64,000 nucleotides of DNA from Synechococcus sp. CC9616 (GCF_000515235.1 NZ_KI911558.1:809662-873661), one strand, 5' to 3'; shown: positions 19,843-30,648, counted from the stretch's first letter. The notes: generated by a model not told the origin, from the letters alone. Program-made: numbers and translations.

Positions 19843-20373
19843 ATGCCTGGTGTCCCTTCACTGGCTGCGCGGCTGGAAGCCATCCTTTATCTGAAAGGAC
19901 GTCCGATCAGCATCGGTGAGCTCAGTGAATTGGCTCAGTCCGAGCGCAGCGAGGTGGAACAAGCTCTGCTCGTTCTCACAACCGGTTATGCCCAACGGGA
20001 GACAGCGCTGGAAATCGTTGAACTCAAGGGTCGCTATTGCCTGCAGTTGAAACCGGGTCTTGGAGATTTGGTGAAGAACCTGCTGCCCGTGAACCTTTCA
20101 ACCGCCACCCTGCGAACCCTGGCCACCATTGCGTTGAAGAAGAGAATTTTGCAATCGGAACTGGTGGATCTTCGTGGCTCGGGTGCCTACGACCACATCA
20201 AAGAACTGCTGGCCCAGGATTTCATTGAGCGCCGTCGCCAGAGCGAAGGGCGTTCTTACTGGCTGACCCTGTCTGAGAAGTTTCATCGAACCTTTTCGGT
20301 GCTGCCAGACCTAACTCCCGCCACGATCAGTTCCGCCACCATCACTTCCGCCACCGTCTCGGAAGCTGCATAA
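19843..20373 (+). CDS. scpB: Segregation and condensation protein B
   Basis: ScpB is the winged-helix accessory subunit of the SMC-ScpA-ScpB condensin that organises and segregates chromosomes. The 176-aa protein starts LAARLEAILYLKGRPISIGEL, has the tandem winged-helix layout, and contains LRTLATIALKKRILQSELVDLRGS compressed to its core LVDLRG and the second-helix element DHIKELLAQDFIERR. The last 25 residues form a Ser/Thr/Ala-rich tail (repeated ISSAT/ITSAT). It starts 38 bases after ilvA. scpA is not in the window. Confidence 0.93.
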   Translation: MPGVPSLAARLEAILYLKGRPISIGELSELAQSERSEVEQALLVLTTGYAQRETALEIVELKGRYCLQLKPGLGDLVKNLLPVNLSTATLRTLATIALKKRILQSELVDLRGSGAYDHIKELLAQDFIERRRQSEGRSYWLTLSEKFHRTFSVLPDLTPATISSATITSATVSEAA

Positions 20374-20398
20374 AGTCAGGTAAGTCCCTTCCGATTCC

Positions 20399-20692
20399 AT
20401 GGACCTTCTGGTGAACCTGTTTCAGGTGTTAGCCCAGACCCTGCAGATCTATTCGCTGGTCCTGATTGTGCGGGTGCTGCTCAGCTGGTTCCCGAATCTG
20501 GACTGGAGTAACCCGGTTCTTTCAACGGTGAGTTCGATCACCGATCCCTATCTCAATGCCTTCAGAGGCTTGATCCCACCATTGGGTGGGATTGATCTGT
20601 CCGCAATCCTGGCCTTCGTCGCCCTGAATCTGCTGCAGCAGCTGCTTCTGAATGCCAGCTTTGCCTTTTACGCCGAAGCTCTGCCTTACTGA
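20399..20692 (+). CDS. YggT/YlmG family membrane protein
   Basis: A 97-aa protein with two transmembrane helices flanking the signature VRVLLSWFPNLDWSNP. It also has DPYLNAFRGLIPPLGGIDLS, the conserved cytoplasmic block of YggT. Homologues in cyanobacteria and plastids (YlmG) influence nucleoid or thylakoid distribution and cytochrome b6 maturation (family knowledge). It follows scpB by 25 bases on the same strand. Confidence 0.92.
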   Translation: MDLLVNLFQVLAQTLQIYSLVLIVRVLLSWFPNLDWSNPVLSTVSSITDPYLNAFRGLIPPLGGIDLSAILAFVALNLLQQLLLNASFAFYAEALPY

Positions 20693-20716
20693 ATCCTGAT
20701 TGGTGAGTCAACAGAC

Positions 20717-21232
20717 TCACTGAATCGATTGTTCAAGAGGCAATAATTCATCTTCGACACCCGCTCGCGTTCGCACTGGAGCTGTGAAGCCCCTTGCTCT
20801 GGCGTTACGCACATCAAAGGGCCCAGGGGTGCCGGCTGGTACTGATAGACGCAAGGCAAAGGGATGGGTTCCGGGCTTCACATCCCCGATCGATCCCACC
20901 CTGGTTCGATTCGGCAGAACGGGTTCACCGCTGGCATCGAGGATGCGGGCAAAAACGTCCGTATCGACCACCGCCTTGCGAGCGGGGTTGTCGACCATGC
21001 CACTCAGCACAAAGCAGCTGGCACCCATCGGCCTGGCGAAATCGGGTTGATTGCCGGGGTCCTCGAGGCCACAGGGATCGAGGCTGACCCCGGAGAGTTT
21101 CAGCTCGGCGGCCCATGCCGGGCTGACGATCACGAGGGAGAGCAGCAGCGCCAGCAGGGCAGTCCGTAAACGAGCAAAGATCACGTTGATGGTTTCGGTA
21201 CTGATTGCATGTACCGAGGACAGGTGTGACAT
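20717..21232 (-). CDS. Exported hypothetical protein, 171 aa
   Basis: The N-terminus has a basic segment followed by a hydrophobic stretch (LRTALLALLLSLVIVSPAWA, about residues 22-41) that reads as a signal peptide with an AWA-A cleavage site. The mature part contains two cysteines (DPCGLED and GASCFVLSG) that could form a disulphide and a PAGTPGPF turn, suggesting a small beta-rich periplasmic domain. I do not recognise a named family. It diverges from mfd, whose start is about 100 bases away. Confidence 0.7.
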   Translation of the reverse strand: MSHLSSVHAISTETINVIFARLRTALLALLLSLVIVSPAWAAELKLSGVSLDPCGLEDPGNQPDFARPMGASCFVLSGMVDNPARKAVVDTDVFARILDASGEPVLPNRTRVGSIGDVKPGTHPFALRLSVPAGTPGPFDVRNARARGFTAPVRTRAGVEDELLPLEQSIQ

Positions 21233-21332
21233 CCAACCTATTCAGGCCAGGAAAGGGACGGACTCAAGCCGGTTCATCCCCCACACCGCCGTCCCCGCGC
21301 TGCAAAGATCGGAGGCTGGAAGCACCTCATGG

Positions 21333-24300
21333 ATGCCGCTGAGATCCCTGGTCAGACAGCTGCAGGTCTCTGCTCTCAGTGGAGAACTGCTGGAGCGTTC
21401 CAGACGCACGGACCGCCTGTTGATGCGTGGGGCCGGGCGATGCAGCCGAGCCCTGATCGCCAGTGCCCTGGCCCGCAGAGATCAACGCCCCCTGCTGGTG
21501 GTGGTGCCCACCCTGGAGGAAGCGGGACGCTGGACGGCCCTGCTCGACCTGATGGGCTGGGACAGCGCTGGGCTGTACCCAACAAGTGAGGGATCTCCCT
21601 ACGAGCCATTCGATCCCACCAGCGAAATCATCTGGGGACAGCTTCAGGTGCTCAGCGACCTGCTTGGCGATCCCGAGGGTGTCAACAAGGCGATTGTGGC
21701 GACGGAGCGATGTCTCCAACCCCACCTGCCACCTCCACAAGCACTCGCGGATCAATGCCGCACCTTGAAACGTGGCGACGAAATCGACCTCGAACAACTC
21801 GGCGAACGACTGGCCCATCTCGGATATGAACGGGTCTCGTCGATCGATCAGGAGGGCACCTGGAGCCGACGAGGGGACATCGTCGACATTTTCCCGGTCA
21901 GCAGCGAATTGCCAGTGCGTCTGGAATTCTTCGGAGAGGAGCTCGACAAACTGCGTGAGTTCGACCCCGCCAGCCAACGCTCCCTCGATGCGATCGAGCA
22001 GCTGCGGTTAACGCCGACCGGCTTCAGCCCACTGATCGCTGACCGGCTCCGAGATCAGATGCCCGAGGGGCTCGAGAGGCTTCTGGGGGAACAGGCGACA
22101 GAGATCCTGCTGGAGGGAGGCACCCCTGAGGGAATGCGTCGCCTCATGGGATTGGCATGGAATCAGCCAGCTTCACTGCTCGACTACCTACCGGAGCGGT
22201 GTTGCATCGTCATCGATGAGCGACGTCACGGCCTCGCTCATGGGCAGCAATGGCTGGATCATGCGACGGAGCATCATCAGGAGATGGCAGCTGAACTGGG
22301 GTTCAGCGAGGACGAACGGGACCGTCTCTGGCCTGGCGTGCTGCATCGAGACATCGCCGAGGCTTATCAAACAGCGGAGGCCTTTGAGGGCTTTGACCTG
22401 GCGGAGTTGCTCGAGGAGGACGCGCACCCCAACAGCTTCGACCTGGCCAGCCGACCGGTGCCGGCTTACCCCAACCAGTTCGGCAAGCTCGGCGAACTGA
22501 TCAAGGGCTATCAAAAGGACAAAACCGCCGTCTGGCTGGTGTCCGCACAACCGAGCAGAGCCGTGGCGTTGCTCGAGGAACATGACTGCATCAGTCGTTT
22601 TGTTCCGAACAGCGGCGATGCTCCGGCGATTGAGCGGCTGATTCAACAGAACACGCCGGTGGCTCTCAAGACCCGGGGCAGTGCCGAGCTGGAGGGAGTG
22701 CAGTTGCCGGCCTGGCGCGTCGCCCTGGTGACCGATCGGGAATTTTTCGGCCAGCAGTCGCTGACGTCAAGCGGATACGTCCGTCGGCGCCGCAAGGCAG
22801 CCAGCCGCACTGTCGACCCCAACAAAATGCGTCCCGGCGACTTCGTCGTGCATCGCAATCACGGCATCGGACGCTTCAAGACGATGGAAAAGCTCGCCGT
22901 ATCGGGCGACATCCGCGACTACCTGGTCGTGCAGTATGCGGATGGAACGCTTCGGGTCGCTGCAGATCAGCTGGGAAGCCTTGGTCGATACAGGGCCACC
23001 AGCGAAACGCCCCCCCAGCTCAGCCGAATGGGTGGATCGGCCTGGACCAAGGCCAAGGAACGAGCCAAGAAAGCCGTTCGCAAGGTCGCGATGGACCTGG
23101 TGAAGCTCTACGCGGAGCGACATCAGGCCAATGGCTACGCCTTTCCCGTCGATGGACCATGGCAGATCGAACTTGAAGAGTCGTTTCCCTTCGAACCGAC
23201 TCCTGATCAACTCAAAGCCACGGCTGATGTGAAACGCGACATGGAGAAACCGGAGCCGATGGACAGGCTCGTATGCGGAGACGTGGGCTTCGGTAAAACC
23301 GAGGTCGCGATCCGCGCCATTTTCAAGGCGATTACGGCGGGAAAGCAGGTGGCCATGTTGGCACCAACAACCGTTCTGGCCCAGCAGCACTGGCGCACCC
23401 TGAGCGAACGCTTTGCGCCCTATCCGATCAAAGTGGCCTTGTTGAACCGTTTCCGAACAGCCTCGGAACGGAAAGGCATTCTTGATGGCCTCAAGACCGG
23501 CACGGTGGATGCGGTGGTGGGGACCCATCAGTTGCTGGGCAAAGGCGCAGCCTTCAACCAACTCGGCTTGCTTGTGGTGGATGAGGAACAGCGTTTCGGA
23601 GTCAACCAGAAAGAGAAAATCAAGGTCTTGAGAAAAGACGTCGACGTGTTGACGCTGTCGGCTACACCGATTCCTCGAACGCTCTATATGAGTCTCTCCG
23701 GAGTGCGAGAGATGAGTCTGATCACCACTCCCCCACCGTTGAGACGACCGATCAAAACCCACCTGGCCGCCCTGGATCCCGAAGCGGTCCGCAGTGCCAT
23801 TCGCCAGGAACTCGATCGAGGCGGCCAGGTGTTTTATGTGGTGCCCCGGGTGGAGGGCATTGAGGACGTGGCTGCCTGGCTTCGCGGCATGCTTCCCGGT
23901 CTGAAGCTCTTGGTGGCGCACGGCCAGATGGCAGAGGGTGAGCTGGAGAGCGCCATGGTGGCGTTCAATGCCGGCGAGGCAGATGTGATGCTGTGCACCA
24001 CGATCGTGGAGAGCGGTCTCGATATCCCTCGGGTGAACACGATTCTGATCGAGGACTCCCATCGATTCGGACTGGCCCAGCTCTATCAGTTGCGAGGACG
24101 AGTCGGTCGCAGCGGCATTCAGGCCCATGCCTGGTTGTTCTATCCAGGCAATGCCTCCCTGAGCGATAACGCTCGTCAACGTCTGCGGGCTATCCAGGAA
24201 TTTGCCCAACTGGGCAGTGGCTACCAGCTGGCGATGCGGGACATGGAAATCCGAGGTGTCGGCAATCTGCTGGGGGTGGAGCAGAGCGGACAGATGGAGA

Positions 24301-24911
24301 CGATCGGATTTGATCTGTATATGGAAATGCTGCAGGAATCCCTGGCGGAGATTCAAGGGCAGGACATTCCGAGCGTGGAAGACACCCAGGTGGACCTGCA
24401 GGTGACCGCCTTCGTCCCAGCGGACTGGATCACCGACCCAGACGAGAAAATTGCGGCCTACCGAGCCGCCGCCGACTGCACAAGTTCCGAAGCCCTGGTG
24501 GAACTGGCTGCTGGCTGGGCTGATCGCTACGGCGCACTACCCGGAGCTGTGCAGTCCCTCCTGCAACTCATGGAACTCAAGCTGCTGGCCAAACGCTGCG
24601 GTTTTTCCAGGATTCGGCCGGAAAAGCCAAACATCGCTCTGGAAACACCGATGGAGGAACCGGCGTTCCGCATGCTGCGACAAGGCCTTCCGCAGCATCT
24701 CCACGGACGCCTGGTGTATCAAGCCGGAAGTGGGATTCTCCACAAGGTCATGGCCCGTGGTCTTGGCGTGTTGCCGATGGAGAAGCAGTTGGAGCAACTG
24801 ATGGAATGGCTCAAACAGATGGCGGCTCAGATACCCGATCTCGATGGACGAACTGCCGGCGAAGCGGAGGCAGACCAAAAGCGGCAGAACGACCAGGTGC
24901 TGCGGGTGTGA
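21333..24911 (+). CDS. mfd: Transcription-repair coupling factor
   Basis: Mfd displaces RNA polymerase stalled at DNA lesions and recruits UvrA. The 1192-aa protein has the UvrB-like N-terminal module, the RNA-polymerase-interacting domain ([15 protein letters not shown], about 503-517), RecG-like helicase motifs ([50 protein letters not shown]) and the C-terminal UvrA-masking domain. ATG at 21333 (GGAGG lies about 20 bases upstream) gives normal length; the frame extends further upstream without homology. Confidence 0.96.
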   Translation: MPLRSLVRQLQVSALSGELLERSRRTDRLLMRGAGRCSRALIASALARRDQRPLLVVVPTLEEAGRWTALLDLMGWDSAGLYPTSEGSPYEPFDPTSEIIWGQLQVLSDLLGDPEGVNKAIVATERCLQPHLPPPQALADQCRTLKRGDEIDLEQLGERLAHLGYERVSSIDQEGTWSRRGDIVDIFPVSSELPVRLEFFGEELDKLREFDPASQRSLDAIEQLRLTPTGFSPLIADRLRDQMPEGLERLLGEQATEILLEGGTPEGMRRLMGLAWNQPASLLDYLPERCCIVIDERRHGLAHGQQWLDHATEHHQEMAAELGFSEDERDRLWPGVLHRDIAEAYQTAEAFEGFDLAELLEEDAHPNSFDLASRPVPAYPNQFGKLGELIKGYQKDKTAVWLVSAQPSRAVALLEEHDCISRFVPNSGDAPAIERLIQQNTPVALKTRGSAELEGVQLPAWRVALVTDREFFGQQSLTSSGYVRRRRKAASRTVDPNKMRPGDFVVHRNHGIGRFKTMEKLAVSGDIRDYLVVQYADGTLRVAADQLGSLGRYRATSETPPQLSRMGGSAWTKAKERAKKAVRKVAMDLVKLYAERHQANGYAFPVDGPWQIELEESFPFEPTPDQLKATADVKRDMEKPEPMDRLVCGDVGFGKTEVAIRAIFKAITAGKQVAMLAPTTVLAQQHWRTLSERFAPYPIKVALLNRFRTASERKGILDGLKTGTVDAVVGTHQLLGKGAAFNQLGLLVVDEEQRFGVNQKEKIKVLRKDVDVLTLSATPIPRTLYMSLSGVREMSLITTPPPLRRPIKTHLAALDPEAVRSAIRQELDRGGQVFYVVPRVEGIEDVAAWLRGMLPGLKLLVAHGQMAEGELESAMVAFNAGEADVMLCTTIVESGLDIPRVNTILIEDSHRFGLAQLYQLRGRVGRSGIQAHAWLFYPGNASLSDNARQRLRAIQEFAQLGSGYQLAMRDMEIRGVGNLLGVEQSGQMETIGFDLYMEMLQESLAEIQGQDIPSVEDTQVDLQVTAFVPADWITDPDEKIAAYRAAADCTSSEALVELAAGWADRYGALPGAVQSLLQLMELKLLAKRCGFSRIRPEKPNIALETPMEEPAFRMLRQGLPQHLHGRLVYQAGSGILHKVMARGLGVLPMEKQLEQLMEWLKQMAAQIPDLDGRTAGEAEADQKRQNDQVLRV

Positions 24912-24989
24912 CGGCGTAGTCCGATTTCTGAGAAAAACTCCACAAGTCCGCAAATCTTCGTTACATTGGCACCACTCAGACGTGGAGAG

Positions 24990-25160
24990 ATGGGCGAATT
25001 CATTGAGCTGGGCACCACATCAGGTCCGATAGGACTAGTTAGTGGCTTGTTTTGCCTCAGCGCTCTCGGTCTCTTTGCCGTCTTTCAGACAGGCCAAAGC
25101 GATGACGACGATTCCAACGACGGTGGCGGTGGCGGCGGCCTGATGCAGCCAATCTCCTGA
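24990..25160 (+). CDS. Small single-pass membrane protein, 56 aa
   Basis: The ORF starts MGEFIELGTTSGPIG, has one hydrophobic helix (about residues 15-36) and ends in an unusual acidic-then-glycine tail (SDDDDSN followed by a six-glycine run). The spacing after mfd (about 80 bases, with a TACATT-like element at about 24961-24966) suggests its own promoter. I do not know the family. Confidence 0.6.
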   Translation: MGEFIELGTTSGPIGLVSGLFCLSALGLFAVFQTGQSDDDDSNDGGGGGGLMQPIS

Positions 25161-25298
25161 CTTGAGCTCTGGCTCGTAAAAAGCATCTCAAACGCAGAAG
25201 AAATAGCTCCAGTCATCTTTGGTCACGACTGCATAACAGCCCAGTGATTATTCCCATTGTCGTCTGAATCAGGATGTAAATAGCTCAATTTCTGATTG

Positions 25299-25934
25299 AT
25301 GAAGCGACTGAATACGTGTTTGCTACTGACCGTTGCAGCTGCAGGTTTAGGTCTTACTCCATCGGAATCAAAAGCCAGTCGCTGGTCTGATGTAGACGCA
25401 CTTCGGCTTCGGCTTGAACGCAATGGTGTTCGGGTGACGCAAGGAGATTGCAAACGCGGACTACAAGGAGCTTATGACTCAAGACGAAATTATCTAATCG
25501 TCTGCAGAGCGCATCGAACGCCTGGTCAAGTCTGGAACACCCTGGCCCATGAAGCTGCCCATCGGATGCAGGATTGCGCCGGTGGATTGATTTCACGGCC
25601 AGAGCATGTTCAAGCCATGGTGAATACCTTGTCTCGCTATTCACCTCAGGACATTGCATCGCTACGCGCCTACCCACGCTCGCAACATCGCATTGAAATT
25701 GAAGCAAGGTACACAGCGAAGTTGCCACCCCAACAGGTGATGCAATTATTTGATCGCTACTGCTCAGGCCCTCAACGACAGGGCTTCACAATAGCTGGAT
25801 ATTCAAAAAAAGTCCATGGGGAAGGAGGTGTTGCAATGTCCTCAAACGATCAAACCAAACCAGACTTCAGTCTCGAACCCATCAAAACCTGGCTTTCGAG
25901 CTTACTGACATCATTCACCACGGTGTTCGCCTGA
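25299..25934 (+). CDS. Exported protein with zincin-like HExxH motif
   Basis: The 211-aa protein starts MKRLNTCLLLTVAAAGLGL (signal peptide, cleavage near SKAS). The mature part has four cysteines and WNTLAHEAAHRMQDC. HEAAH fits the HExxH zinc-peptidase motif, and the two downstream glutamates in RIEIEARY could supply a third ligand as in gluzincins. Protease activity is therefore possible but not proven. The last 40 residues are polar. An in-frame TTG lies one codon upstream of the chosen ATG. Confidence 0.7.
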   Translation: MKRLNTCLLLTVAAAGLGLTPSESKASRWSDVDALRLRLERNGVRVTQGDCKRGLQGAYDSRRNYLIVCRAHRTPGQVWNTLAHEAAHRMQDCAGGLISRPEHVQAMVNTLSRYSPQDIASLRAYPRSQHRIEIEARYTAKLPPQQVMQLFDRYCSGPQRQGFTIAGYSKKVHGEGGVAMSSNDQTKPDFSLEPIKTWLSSLLTSFTTVFA

Positions 25935-26538
25935 GACTGCCGGGTCAGAACCCTTTTCCTGACAAGCAGATAACCTCTCCATTGTTGAAGAGTTTACGGG
26001 CAGAAGAAAGCGATAGCCAGAACAAAGTGACGTCAAAAACACTGCCTGAAAAAACGACTATTTGTGGCAGATCGCCGCATATGCCCAATGGCAGCGATGA
26101 GCAGATTGATTCCCAACATTTTTAGGATCAAGTCAGCTCACACCACCGGATCTGCTGGGTTAATACCCATTAATCCGAAATTTTATCATTGACAGATCCC
26201 ATGGACATGGTTCAACAGCCCCACGCCGTCATGCAAGCAAATCAAAGCAGCGAATAAGACATGCCCCCATCATCTAATTGCACTGCAATCAAAAAAATCG
26301 ACCTGGCAGAACAATGTCATCAGATGTCTCCAGGTGCTGTGCACCCAGATGGAGCTTTCTCACCGAACAAGCGAATCAGCTCGATCGTTGGGACACCACG
26401 AACAAGCTCTGCAAGACATCAAGCGATCATATTCAGGGCCAGTTGGATCTGGTCACAGCTTTGTTGCAATTAGCGCGCATCAAGACATTCCAAAAGTGAC
26501 AACCTGGAACTGACATACCAAGAAGACGCCAACTTTTT
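25935..26538. other. 604-nt AT-rich spacer
   Basis: No convincing gene. The best candidate is a 61-codon plus-strand frame from ATG 26314 to 26499 (starts MSSDVSRCC, ends ARIKTFQK) without a clear Shine-Dalgarno. The remainder is low in G+C with many stops on both strands. Confidence 0.4.
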
Positions 26539-27039
26539 ATGGAATCACTTTTAATGCAACTAGCAATGGCTGCCCTGTCCCAGTTCGGCGGTGGCGGATT
26601 GGGTGGCAATGGCTTTGGAGGAGGCGGCATGGGACTGCCTTTGGGCGGCGGTTACGGGATGCCGACGCGCCCCCAGCCGATTGCCTATCCCCAGGCCCCG
26701 GTGATGAGGCCCGCACCTGCTCCGATCCAAACCCAGGGGCCAGCCATGCAGGCCAGCACCCTGGCCGCGACAACCTGTCTGCTCAGGAACGGTGAGCTGA
26801 GCAGGAGGCAGGCCATGACGATGCTGGATCGGCAGGGGCAGAGGATGGGATGGGCTCCGGGTTGGGGACGCTCGATTCCCGTCAGCGTTGTTGATCGCAC
26901 CATCGCTGGTGCTGGAGGCTGCCAGGCCCTGTTAGCCAGCATCAGAAACGGACGTCAGCCAGGGGTGACCCAGGTTGCCGGCAGCGGTATGGGAAGCCGC
27001 AGCCAGCAGGAGGGTTTCGGGTTGTATCCCTACCGCTGA
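26539..27039 (+). CDS. Glycine/proline-rich hypothetical protein
   Basis: The 166-aa protein has a low-complexity N-terminal third (repeated GGGG/GGG with Leu, Phe and Met), a Pro-rich linker (PMRPAPAPI-like) and an ordered C-terminal part from about residue 75 (CLLRNGELSRRQAMTMLDRQGQRMGW) ending GFGLYPYR. Two cysteines (TTCLL and GGCQALL) are conserved-looking. No signal peptide is obvious. Family not recognised. The last 10 bases overlap, tail to tail, the 3' end of ctpA. Confidence 0.7.
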   Translation: MESLLMQLAMAALSQFGGGGLGGNGFGGGGMGLPLGGGYGMPTRPQPIAYPQAPVMRPAPAPIQTQGPAMQASTLAATTCLLRNGELSRRQAMTMLDRQGQRMGWAPGWGRSIPVSVVDRTIAGAGGCQALLASIRNGRQPGVTQVAGSGMGSRSQQEGFGLYPYR

Positions 27040-28382
27040 AACGCGGATAAGAGGTTGGCGCTGGTCGGGTCGTAGGTCTGGCCAGCACTGGCTTGTCCCA
27101 GAATTCTGATCAGTGTTGTTTCAGCAACTCTGTACTGGCTATCGCGACCCGTACCGAGATCATCTGCGGTGATCGATCGGATTTCATCCTCAGTCATCGT
27201 GGCCTGAACATCAGGCTCGATGCCGTTTTGGTGGATGTCACGTCCACTGGGGGTGAGGTATTTGGCGATGGTCACGGTCATCCCCGAGCCATCAGCCAAA
27301 CCGCGGACGGACTGCACAAGGCCCTTACCAAAGGTCTTCATCCCCACGAGCTGAGCGCGGTCGTTGTCCTGCAGGGCACCGGAGAGAATTTCGCTGGCGC
27401 TGGCCGAGCCCTCATTGACGAGGATCACCATTGGTTTGTCGGTGATGGCAGACCCCGTCGCCCGTCGAACATCGCGGATACCTTCCCGCGTCCGCGTGCT
27501 CACGATGGTTCCTTCATTCAGCCACTGCCGGGCAATGTCGACGCTTGCCTCCAGGAGGCCGCCGGGATTGCTCCGGAGATCCAGCACATATCCCTGTGCC
27601 CCTTCCGATTCCAGCTCACGAATCGCGTCTCGCATTTCACGCGAGGCGTTGGCATTGAACTGTTTCAGCCGGATGTAGCCGATCTTGTTGCCGTTGGGCG
27701 CCGTATTCAGAGAGGTGTCAACGGAATTGATTTCAATGCGTGCACGAACCAGTGGCACGTTCAGGACCTGACCCTTGCGGCGAAGCCCCAACTCAACCTT
27801 CGAGCCTTCCGGTCCACGGATCAGCTTCACGGCATCGGCCGTGCTCATGCCTTTTGTGGACTTGCCGTCGATGGTGACGATCACGTCCTGGGGCTGGACG
27901 CCAGCCTTCGATGCCGGTGTGCCTTCAATCGGAGACACCACCGTGAGCTCCTTGGTGTCCTTATCCAGTGAGAGCTGAATCCCCACACCCAGGAGTTCCC
28001 CGGACGTGTCGATCTGCATCTCCTTGAATTCCTTCGGATCCAGGAAGCGCGTATAGGGATCCTTCAAGCTGGCGAGCATGCCCCGGATCGCCTCGTAAGA
28101 CTCGCCGGTGCCCGAATAGGACTTAGCCAGTAGTTGACGACGCAGCTGCTTCCAGCGATCCGGCGAATAGGACACGCTCGAATCAAGAAAATCGCGGTAG
28201 ACGATTTGCCACACCTGATCGATCACCTCTTTGGGGCTGTCAGTGATCGAGCCACCGGACGCGCTCGGCAGGCTGAGGCTCGGCTGCGCCACCGTCACCG
28301 CGGTGGCCACACCAGCGAGACCAAGCACCACCAAAAGAGGGCCAGAACGAAGCAGCGAACCCAGACGGATGGGACTGGGCAT
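27030..28382 (-). CDS. Carboxyl-terminal processing protease (S41)
   Basis: A 450-aa exported serine protease with an N-terminal signal/anchor, a PDZ domain (GVGIQLSLDKDTKELTVV to the EGTPASKAGVQPQD block, about 140-180) and the S41 catalytic domain. The Ser/Lys dyad lies in NEGSASASEILSGAL and MKTFGKGLVQ. In cyanobacteria CtpA removes the C-terminal extension of the D1 precursor of photosystem II, and paralogues CtpB/C have other roles. This copy may be CtpA or a paralogue; I cannot decide without comparison. It is followed at its 3' side by the overlapping Gly-rich gene. Confidence 0.93.
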   Translation of the reverse strand: MPSPIRLGSLLRSGPLLVVLGLAGVATAVTVAQPSLSLPSASGGSITDSPKEVIDQVWQIVYRDFLDSSVSYSPDRWKQLRRQLLAKSYSGTGESYEAIRGMLASLKDPYTRFLDPKEFKEMQIDTSGELLGVGIQLSLDKDTKELTVVSPIEGTPASKAGVQPQDVIVTIDGKSTKGMSTADAVKLIRGPEGSKVELGLRRKGQVLNVPLVRARIEINSVDTSLNTAPNGNKIGYIRLKQFNANASREMRDAIRELESEGAQGYVLDLRSNPGGLLEASVDIARQWLNEGTIVSTRTREGIRDVRRATGSAITDKPMVILVNEGSASASEILSGALQDNDRAQLVGMKTFGKGLVQSVRGLADGSGMTVTIAKYLTPSGRDIHQNGIEPDVQATMTEDEIRSITADDLGTGRDSQYRVAETTLIRILGQASAGQTYDPTSANLLSAFQR

Positions 28383-28407
28383 GCGCCCTCGTAATCGGTT
28401 CTTTACG

Positions 28408-29637
28408 TTAACGAGTTGGGGCGGGATCTACCCAACGCCCATCCTCTTTGATCAACTGGATCAGGGCCTCAACACCTTCGGCCTCGGGAACTTTGCGGAT
28501 CTCTTCGCGCCCGCGGTACAGCGCAATCACCCCAGGGCCTCTGCCGACGTAGCCGTAGTCGGCATCAGCCATCTCACCGGGACCATTGACGATGCAACCC
28601 ATCACGGCGATGTCCAAGCCTGTGAGGTGATCAGTAGCCGAACGAACCTGCTTCAGCACTTCCTCAAGGTTGAACAGGGTGCGGCCGCAGCTTGGGCAAG
28701 CCACGTATTCCACCATCGTCTTGCGCAGTCCCAGTGCCTGAAGAATCGAGTAGCAAACTGGGATTTCACGCTCTGGAGACTCGGTCAGCGATACGCGGAG
28801 CGTGTCTCCCAGACCGTCCGCCAGCAGGGTGGCAATGCCCGCCGTGCTCTTGATCCGGCCGTAATCACCATCGCCGGCTTCCGTGACGCCGAGGTGCAGG
28901 GGGTAATTGAATCCGGCCTCATCCAGCGTGTCCGCCATCAGGCGATAAGCCGCCAGCATCACAGGCGCGCGCGAGGCTTTCATCGACACAACGATGTTGT
29001 GAAAATCGAGGTCGTCGCAGATCCGAACGAACTCCATCGCCGACTCCACCATTCCCTTGGGGGTGTCTCCATAGGTGAACAGCATCCGCTCCGCCAGCGA
29101 TCCGTGATTCACACCGATCCGCAGGGCTTTGTTCTGATCACGCAGCAGGGTGACCAGGGGTTCGAACGTCTCGCGGATCTTGGTTCCAATGGCTGCGAAC
29201 TCTTCAGCCGAGAAGTCCTGACGGTTGGGATCGGGCTTGTCAAAGACGAACAAGCCCGGATTGATCCGCACTTTGTCGACGTGCTGCGCAACCTCCATGG
29301 CGATCCTGAGGCCGTTGTGATGCACGTCCGCCACCAGGGGAACCATGCAGCCTTGCGCCCGCAAGGAAGCGCGGATCTCACCCATCGCCTTGGCATGGGC
29401 CATGGAGGGCGTGGTCACACGAACGATCTCACTGCCGGCCTCAGCAAGCCGCAGGATGCCCCCCACAGCTGCCTTGATATCGAGCGTGTCCTCATTGATC
29501 ATCGACTGCACCACCACTGGGTGCTCGCTGCCGATGGGAATGTCACCGACCATCACGGTGCGGGTGACCCGGCGGTTGATCTGGGTGTCGTAGCGACGGT
29601 CCACAACGGCCGCTGTGGTCGGCAGGGTGGCGGTCAT
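28408..29637 (-). CDS. ispG: 4-hydroxy-3-methylbut-2-enyl diphosphate synthase IspG
   Basis: IspG reduces MEcPP to HMBPP in the MEP isoprenoid pathway, using a 4Fe-4S cluster and ferredoxin. The 409-aa protein begins with the TIM-barrel domain ([12 protein letters not shown], about 41-52) and ends with the cluster domain: [13 protein letters not shown] and CIVNGPGE hold the three Cys ligands, and the E in NLEE caps the cluster. Two ferredoxin genes also lie in the window, though a functional link is speculative. It is transcribed toward ctpA, 25 bases apart. Confidence 0.97.
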   Translation of the reverse strand: MTATLPTTAAVVDRRYDTQINRRVTRTVMVGDIPIGSEHPVVVQSMINEDTLDIKAAVGGILRLAEAGSEIVRVTTPSMAHAKAMGEIRASLRAQGCMVPLVADVHHNGLRIAMEVAQHVDKVRINPGLFVFDKPDPNRQDFSAEEFAAIGTKIRETFEPLVTLLRDQNKALRIGVNHGSLAERMLFTYGDTPKGMVESAMEFVRICDDLDFHNIVVSMKASRAPVMLAAYRLMADTLDEAGFNYPLHLGVTEAGDGDYGRIKSTAGIATLLADGLGDTLRVSLTESPEREIPVCYSILQALGLRKTMVEYVACPSCGRTLFNLEEVLKQVRSATDHLTGLDIAVMGCIVNGPGEMADADYGYVGRGPGVIALYRGREEIRKVPEAEGVEALIQLIKEDGRWVDPAPTR

Positions 29638-29659
29638 GGCGGATGTTGCCGCATGCAGG

Positions 29660-30244
29660 TCAACGTTCGCACAGGCGACGCCGAACCGCGCTGAAATCAG
29701 CGCGGGTTAGATCGAGGGGGGCACCGGGATCGCTGGAGGGATTGCGCAGCAGATAGGAAGGATGGAAGACCGGCATCACGGCTCTCTGGTTCCAGCTTTG
29801 CCAGCGCCCCCGCAGCTGGCTCATCCCACCCTTGATCTGAAGGATCGCTTCTACAGCCGTTGCACCAGCCAGCACGATCACCTCAGGATTCACCAGATCC
29901 AGCTGCAGATCGAGCCAGGGTCGACAGGCCGCCAACTCACTGCGCTTGGGGCGTCGATTCTTGGGCGGACGGCACTTCACCGCATTGCAGATATAAACGT
30001 CACGCTCGAGATCAAAGCCAACCTCCTTCAAGAGACGATCCAGGGCCAAACCGGAACGCCCCACGAACGGTTGACCGGTGGCGTCTTCACGAGCCCCTGG
30101 CGCTTCTCCGATCACCATCAAAGGCGCCTCGGTATTGCCGCGCGCAATCACAACCGTCTGCCGTGTTTCAGCCAGGGAGCAGTCCGTGCAGCTGGAACAG
30201 CGCTGAAGCGCCTCGTCCGTCATGAGACGTGAGGTGTCGCTCAT
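29660..30244 (-). CDS. Family 4 uracil-DNA glycosylase (Fe-S)
   Basis: The 194-aa protein excises uracil from DNA. Motif A is [17 protein letters not shown], motif B is HPSYLLR, and four Fe-S cysteines are seen in CSSCTDC and CNAVKCRPP. Length matches UdgX/UDG4 family proteins. ATG at 30244 is preferred because it overlaps the upstream stop as TGATG, indicating translational coupling; the frame is open to 30292. Confidence 0.92.
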   Translation of the reverse strand: MSDTSRLMTDEALQRCSSCTDCSLAETRQTVVIARGNTEAPLMVIGEAPGAREDATGQPFVGRSGLALDRLLKEVGFDLERDVYICNAVKCRPPKNRRPKRSELAACRPWLDLQLDLVNPEVIVLAGATAVEAILQIKGGMSQLRGRWQSWNQRAVMPVFHPSYLLRNPSSDPGAPLDLTRADFSAVRRRLCER

Positions 30245-30648
30245 CAGCCTGTACGCGTCGCCGCAGGAGCAATTGGAACAACGATCAAACAAGTGTTGCC
30301 CTCAGGATCCTGCAACCAGCACTCCGCGCCGAAGCGTTCAAGGCGTGGATCCTCCACCACCTCAGCTCCGATTCTCTGCAGCTCTGGCAGCAGGCAATTG
30401 AGTCGCTCCAGCGGAGTTTGGCTGGCATCCAGGCGCAAACAGATCGAGAGACAGCGGCCTCGCTCCGGGAAGGGACGGGACCGAGACGGGCGATAGATCT
30501 CTAGTGCCACACCCTCGGCCAGCACGAGGGTCCAGTGCTGATCTGAGAAGCCCTGTTGGGCCTCCCGGTTCAGCACCGTTTCATAAAACAGTTTCAGCTG
30601 CCCAGGCTCATGGGAGGCCAACACCCAGCTGATCTGCGTTGGATTCAT
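30244..30648 (-). CDS. VOC-superfamily (glyoxalase-like) protein
   Basis: A 134-aa protein with the beta-alpha-beta-beta-beta pattern of the vicinal oxygen chelate fold. Visible elements are LKLFYETVLNREAQ, the beta-strand HWTLVLAEGVALEIYRP and the C-terminal WLQDPEGNTCLIV, which is the usual final strand with a metal-proximal Glu/Asp. Substrate unknown. ATG at 30648 gives a single-domain length. Its stop overlaps the UDG start by one base, so the two are probably an operon. Confidence 0.8.
   Translation of the reverse strand: MNPTQISWVLASHEPGQLKLFYETVLNREAQQGFSDQHWTLVLAEGVALEIYRPSRSRPFPERGRCLSICLRLDASQTPLERLNCLLPELQRIGAEVVEDPRLERFGAECWLQDPEGNTCLIVVPIAPAATRTG

Noticed and set aside
22767..24356. 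A 529-codon minus-strand open frame opposite mfd
   Set aside because: It lies wholly antisense to unmistakable mfd helicase motifs and its translation is rich in His, Arg and Gln with no known domain. It is a codon-bias shadow of a GC-rich gene.
28231..29694. A 487-codon plus-strand open frame opposite ispG
   Set aside because: Antisense to ispG and the start of ctpA; no motif, and composition typical of shadow frames.
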